The notes beneath the pieces are model-generated. The model was not told the origin of the DNA and did not search any database. It worked only from the letters and a program-made list of their open reading frames with translations. 64,000 nucleotides of DNA. Origin: UBA4427 sp046351135 (GTDB lineage Bacteria; Myxococcota_A; UBA9160; UBA4427). Shown one piece after another: positions 61,146-64,000 of the stretch; the first letter of the stretch is position 1, and every line of letters starts with the position of its first letter. The DNA lies in NCBI GenBank assembly GCA_046351135.1, contig JAXLZA010000007.1, positions 124,001-188,000 on the forward strand, written 5' to 3'. The position numbers were made by a program, and so were the translations under genes.

Positions 61146-61628
61146 CTAGAAGGGCTTCACGACCACGCAGACCACGATCCCGATCATGAGCAGCGTCGGG
61201 ACCTCGTTCATGATCCGGAAGAAGCGCTGCGGATGCGGATTGCGGTCCTCGGCGAAGGCGTTGCGCCAGCGGACCATGCAATGATGCATGACGAGAAGGC
61301 CGCCGACGAATGCGAGCTTGAGCCAGAGCCAGCCGCTCGCCGTCGGGAGGTAGCCCGGGGTCCCGGGGAGGGAGATCAGGAGCCCCCCGGCGCCGACGGT
61401 CACGAGCATCGCCGGCCGCATGATGAAGCGCGAGAGCTTCCACTCCATGACCTTGAAGGTCTCGGACTGCGCGCTCCCGGCGGGCGCGTCGCAGTGGTAG
61501 ACGAAGAGCCGCGGCAGGTAGAGCAGCCCCGCCATCCAGGCGATCACCGCGATCACGTGGAGCGCCTTCACCCACGGATAGAGCGTGGGGACGAAGGGGG
61601 CGATCTGCGCGGACCAGTCGATCATCAC
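61146..61628 (-). CDS. hemJ: Protoporphyrinogen oxidase HemJ
   Basis: 160 residues with about four transmembrane helices. It oxidises protoporphyrinogen IX to protoporphyrin IX in heme synthesis. Signatures: YPWVKALHVIAVIAWMAGLLYLPRLFVYH with the heme-ligand His, METF-type region TFKVMEWKLSRFIMRPAM, LWLKLAFVGGLLVMHH, and FFRIMNEVPTLLMI. Two ATGs are possible (61628, 61625). Gene order hemJ-pqqB-pqqC-methyltransferase on one strand suggests a shared operon. Confidence 0.93.
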   Translation of the reverse strand: MMIDWSAQIAPFVPTLYPWVKALHVIAVIAWMAGLLYLPRLFVYHCDAPAGSAQSETFKVMEWKLSRFIMRPAMLVTVGAGGLLISLPGTPGYLPTASGWLWLKLAFVGGLLVMHHCMVRWRNAFAEDRNPHPQRFFRIMNEVPTLLMIGIVVCVVVKPF

Positions 61629-61666
61629 GTCCCGTGGCCTCCCGGGCTCGGGCCCGGGGCGATCGG

Positions 61667-62596
61667 CTAGAGGCTGAACTGCTCGGCGAGGTTGCGCTCC
61701 GAGAGGCTCTGGCCCGCCTGGAACAGGACGACCGCCGCGACGTCGCGATTCTCCTCGATGTCGACCTCGGCGACCTCGCGGACCTCGGTCGAGTCCGCCA
61801 CCGCCGAGACCGGCCGCTTGTCGGGCTCGAGCACCTCGATGCGCACCTTCGCCGTCCGCGGCAAGAGCGCCCCGCGCCAGCGCCGCGGCCGGAAGACACT
61901 GATCGGCGTCAGGGCGAGCACGCCGGCGTCGAGGGGCAGGATCGGACCGTGGGCCGAGAGGTTGTAGGCCGTGCTGCCCGCCGGCGTCGCGACGAGCACG
62001 CCGTCGCAGATCATCTCCTCGAGCCGGACGCGGCCGTCGACCTCGATGCGCAGCTTCGCGGCCTGGCGCGTCTGGCGCAGCATCGAGACCTCGTTGAGCG
62101 CCTGCAGCTCGACGCGCGCGCCGCTCGCGAGATGGGCCACCATCTTGAGGGGATGGAGGCTCGCGGACTCCGCGCGCCGGATCTGGCCGATCAGGTCCTC
62201 GCTCGCCCAGGGGTTCATCAGGAAGCCGACCGAGCCGCGGTTCATGCCGTAGATCGGGATTCCGCTCGACAGGAAGCGGTGGATCGTCTCGAGCATGAAG
62301 CCGTCGCCGCCGAGGGCGACGATCACGTCGGCGTCCTCCGGAGACTTCACGGGGTAGAGGCTCTCGAGGGCCTCGCGGGCGGCCTGGGCGGCGGCGGTGC
62401 GGGCGGCGACGATGGCGATGTGCTCCGCCTCGACGTGGCTGCGGCGGCGGGAGGCCGCGCGCGGCGGCGGCGCGCTCGCGGGGGGCTTCGCCGCCGGGGC
62501 CGGACCCGACCCCGGGCTCGCGAGGGGCACCGCGCCCCGGGCGCGCGCAGGGCGCCGGTCCGTTCGATCGTCGCGGTCGGGGTCACGGGCGGTCAC
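61667..62596 (-). CDS. nadK: NAD kinase
   Basis: 309 residues. It phosphorylates NAD to NADP. GGDG motif at residues 96-99 (IVALGGDGFMLETI), GIPIYGMNRGSVGFLMN, the NE loop ALNEVSML, DGVLVATPAGSTAYNLSAHGP, and PLTP-like LALTPISVFRPRRW. The first ~55 residues are an Arg/Pro/Ala-rich extension not seen in typical NadK. The GTG at 62596 lies seven bases after a TAGACT box, which supports this start and argues that the extension is real. Confidence 0.92.
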   Translation of the reverse strand: MTARDPDRDDRTDRRPARARGAVPLASPGSGPAPAAKPPASAPPPRAASRRRSHVEAEHIAIVAARTAAAQAAREALESLYPVKSPEDADVIVALGGDGFMLETIHRFLSSGIPIYGMNRGSVGFLMNPWASEDLIGQIRRAESASLHPLKMVAHLASGARVELQALNEVSMLRQTRQAAKLRIEVDGRVRLEEMICDGVLVATPAGSTAYNLSAHGPILPLDAGVLALTPISVFRPRRWRGALLPRTAKVRIEVLEPDKRPVSAVADSTEVREVAEVDIEENRDVAAVVLFQAGQSLSERNLAEQFSL

Positions 62597-62603
62597 GCGG
62601 CGC

Positions 62604-62609
62604 AGTCTA
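62604..62609 (-). promoter_or_regulatory. Predicted -10 box TAGACT of nadK
   Basis: On the minus strand TAGACT is followed by seven bases and the GTG start at 62596, with no Shine-Dalgarno. Confidence 0.5.
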
Positions 62610-62752
62610 GCAGTGGCCCCTGGTTTTTCCGCGACGCGAGAATCGATCGAGGATCGGAACGAAATGGGGGTCGGGGCGCCTTCTCTCTAGGGGCTCGAGG
62701 GCGCGGCGGGTATCGTCCGCGGCCCGATCGGGGACAAGGAGGAGATCAGCAG

Positions 62753-63586
62753 ATGGGACGGCAATCCTGGAGAACGAGCGTCCGGCGCGCCGCGCTGGGA
62801 GTCTGGGCCGCGTGCGCGTTCGCGACGCCTAGCGTGGCGCACGACGAGCCGGCGAAGCCGGTGAACGAGGGCTGGATCGGGGGCGTCAGCGCCTCGGTGA
62901 CCGCGCAGACGGGCACGGTGGACACCTTCGCGGGGGCCCTCGACGCCGTCGCGGAGCAGACCTTCGATGGCAAGGACTGGGTCCGCGGCCGCTTCAACGG
63001 CGTGTACGGTACGTCGCGCCAGCGCAACCAGTCGAAGAACGACAAGCTGATGCAGGACGCCCAGGGCCTGTTCGGCGACTGGAAGCGGACGATCCACGAC
63101 CGCTTCTTCTGGCAGAGCGGCGCGGAGCTCTCGCGCAACTCGATCCAGGATCGCGAGGTCCGCGCTGCCCTGCAGACCGGCCCCGGCTATCGATTCTGGG
63201 AGGGCGGGAAGCGCGACCTCGAGCACTTCGATGCGAACCTCGGTCTCGGCTACCGCTTCGAGATGTACAACCCGGATGGCCAGCCCGGTGCGACGATCGG
63301 CGACGGCAACATCGACCAGGACCACTTCGCCGATCTCGCGGCCGGCTTCGAGTACAAGAACGGCCTCTTCGACGACAAGGTCCAGTTCAGCCACACCGGG
63401 ACGGCCCGCATGCCGGTCAACGACCCGAGTGCCTTCGTCGTGATCAGCGAGGTGATCTTCGGGATCCCCCTCACGCCGGCCTGGTCGTTCCGGACCTCGT
63501 ACTACGTCGAGTACAACCACGTCCAGCCGGACGAGGTCAACAACCTGACGACCCGCGCGACGGTGGGCCTCGGCTACACGTTCTGA
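62753..63586 (+). CDS. DUF481-family outer-membrane beta-barrel-like protein
   Basis: 277 residues. Signal peptide: basic start, ALGVWAACAFATPSVA, cleavage before HDEP. The mature part has regular beta-strand alternation: WIGGVSASVTAQTGTVDTFA, FFWQSGAELSRNSIQDRE, DANLGLGYRFEMY, and an end ATVGLGYTF with terminal Phe, as in outer-membrane barrels inserted by BamA. The pattern with KDKLMQDAQG-like and GPGYRFW segments fits DUF481 (YdiY). GGAGGAG lies eight bases before the ATG. Two hairpins follow the stop. Confidence 0.8.
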   Translation: MGRQSWRTSVRRAALGVWAACAFATPSVAHDEPAKPVNEGWIGGVSASVTAQTGTVDTFAGALDAVAEQTFDGKDWVRGRFNGVYGTSRQRNQSKNDKLMQDAQGLFGDWKRTIHDRFFWQSGAELSRNSIQDREVRAALQTGPGYRFWEGGKRDLEHFDANLGLGYRFEMYNPDGQPGATIGDGNIDQDHFADLAAGFEYKNGLFDDKVQFSHTGTARMPVNDPSAFVVISEVIFGIPLTPAWSFRTSYYVEYNHVQPDEVNNLTTRATVGLGYTF

Positions 63587-63595
63587 CTCGGACGG

Positions 63596-63651
63596 CCGGG
63601 GCCCGGCCCCGGTCGGATCGGGCCGGGCGCGTGCCCGCGACGCGCCCGGCC
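63596..63651 (+). terminator. Tandem hairpins after the DUF481 gene
   Basis: The first stem CCGGGGC/GCCCCGG (7 bp, loop CCG) is at 63596-63612. The second GGCCGGGCGCGT/ACGCGCCCGGCC (12 bp, perfect, 7-base loop) is at 63621-63651, followed by TGCTAATCT. There is no long T-run, but stem strength and position suggest a terminator. Confidence 0.6.
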
Positions 63652-63706
63652 TGCTAATCTGCGCCGCCTCCGCGCCTTCGCGCGTGAGTCTCGGGCGGCG
63701 GCTTCG

Positions 63707-64000
63707 ATGTACACGATCGCGATCTCGGCATTGATCGGACTTCTGGCGGGGGGCGTCTGGACGGCGCTCGACTGGTGGAAGGGCTGGCAGATGGGGATCG
63801 TGCTCTTCGTCCTCGTGTCGGCGGCGAGCTTCATCCTCCTGTCCCGCCAGCTGGCGCGGCGGATCGAGCCTCGCTTCCTCGCCCTGCAGAAGCAGATCCA
63901 GGCCAACCAGATCCCGCTCGCGATCAAGGAGCTCGAGTCGATGCTGCCGATGGGGCGGTGGCAGATCCTGCTCGAGGGCCAGATCCATGCCCAGATCGGC
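63707..64000 (+). CDS. Membrane protein, partial (cut by window edge)
   Basis: 98 residues are visible. Two transmembrane helices (IAISALIGLLAGGVWTAL and MGIVLFVLVSAASFILL) are followed by helical cytoplasmic or periplasmic sequence (IEPRFLALQKQIQANQIPLAIKEL), which may begin a TPR-like region (LPMGRWQILLEGQIHAQIG). A TAATCT box (63655-63660) lies upstream. The gene continues past 64000, so family is unresolved. Confidence 0.65.
   Translation, partial: MYTIAISALIGLLAGGVWTALDWWKGWQMGIVLFVLVSAASFILLSRQLARRIEPRFLALQKQIQANQIPLAIKELESMLPMGRWQILLEGQIHAQIG

Overview
The window is very GC-rich, densely coded bacterial chromosome. I count 54 protein genes, none obviously mobile, no rRNA or tRNA that I could recognise, no CRISPR array and no insertion sequence. 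Gram-negative envelope proteins are present: TRAP transporter, HtrA, lipoproteins, beta-barrel-like proteins and an ExbD-type protein. So are PQQ synthesis genes, a luciferase-like (LLM) oxidoreductase, a cytochrome P450 and several acyl-CoA enzymes. Together these suggest a high-GC, aerobic, lipid- or alcohol-oxidising Gram-negative bacterium of the kind once lumped as Deltaproteobacteria (Myxococcota or Binatota-like). That placement is inference only.

Layout. Positions 1-4331 (minus) hold a tightly coupled envelope cluster: ExbD-like protein, TonB-like proline-rich protein, a large secreted coiled-coil protein and a lipoprotein cut by the window edge. gloA lies upstream. Positions 5187-12416 carry a diadenylate cyclase fused to a YbbR-like domain, a SelO-like pseudokinase, psd, an enoyl-CoA hydratase and an EAL-HDOD regulator. 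A small membrane subunit follows, translationally coupled to a GMC oxidoreductase (to 14038). Positions 14128-17697 hold secreted or envelope proteins: a small secreted protein, a metallopeptidase-like protein, a barrel-like protein and a CusF-SCO1 fusion lipoprotein. Positions 17771-25616 contain lhr, an NAD-dependent dehydrogenase, ettA and mscL. Positions 25658-29195 (minus) contain an Old Yellow Enzyme, an LLM oxidoreductase and an alanine-type symporter. Positions 29295-34276 (plus) contain an ADP-forming acyl-CoA synthetase, an ACT-domain regulator, a winged-helix protein with an eroded ATPase half, and a TerB-like protein.

Positions 34321-42759 hold a DUF1295 membrane enzyme, an acyl-CoA synthetase, a ClpP-like protease, an A-type Fe-S carrier, moaA, a second metallopeptidase-like protein, an HDOD protein and an EthD protein. 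Positions 42826-57561 are all minus. They begin with a hydratase, a MAPEG protein and sixA. A long coupled operon follows: NDH-SelD fusion, aminoglycoside-phosphotransferase-like protein, htrA, TRAP DctP/DctQ/DctM and a lipoprotein. ilvD, the P450 and lysC lie upstream of it. Positions 57713-64000 contain rsuA, an RlmG/RsmC-type methyltransferase, pqqC, pqqB, hemJ, nadK, a DUF481 protein and a truncated membrane protein.

Two themes recur. Many adjacent genes overlap by ATGA (stop and start share bases), so operons are translationally coupled. About ten monocistronic or first genes have a TANNNT box (usually TANNCT) ending 6-11 bases before the start codon and no Shine-Dalgarno, which predicts leaderless mRNAs. 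In three of these an in-frame ATG lies inside the box and is a likely false start.
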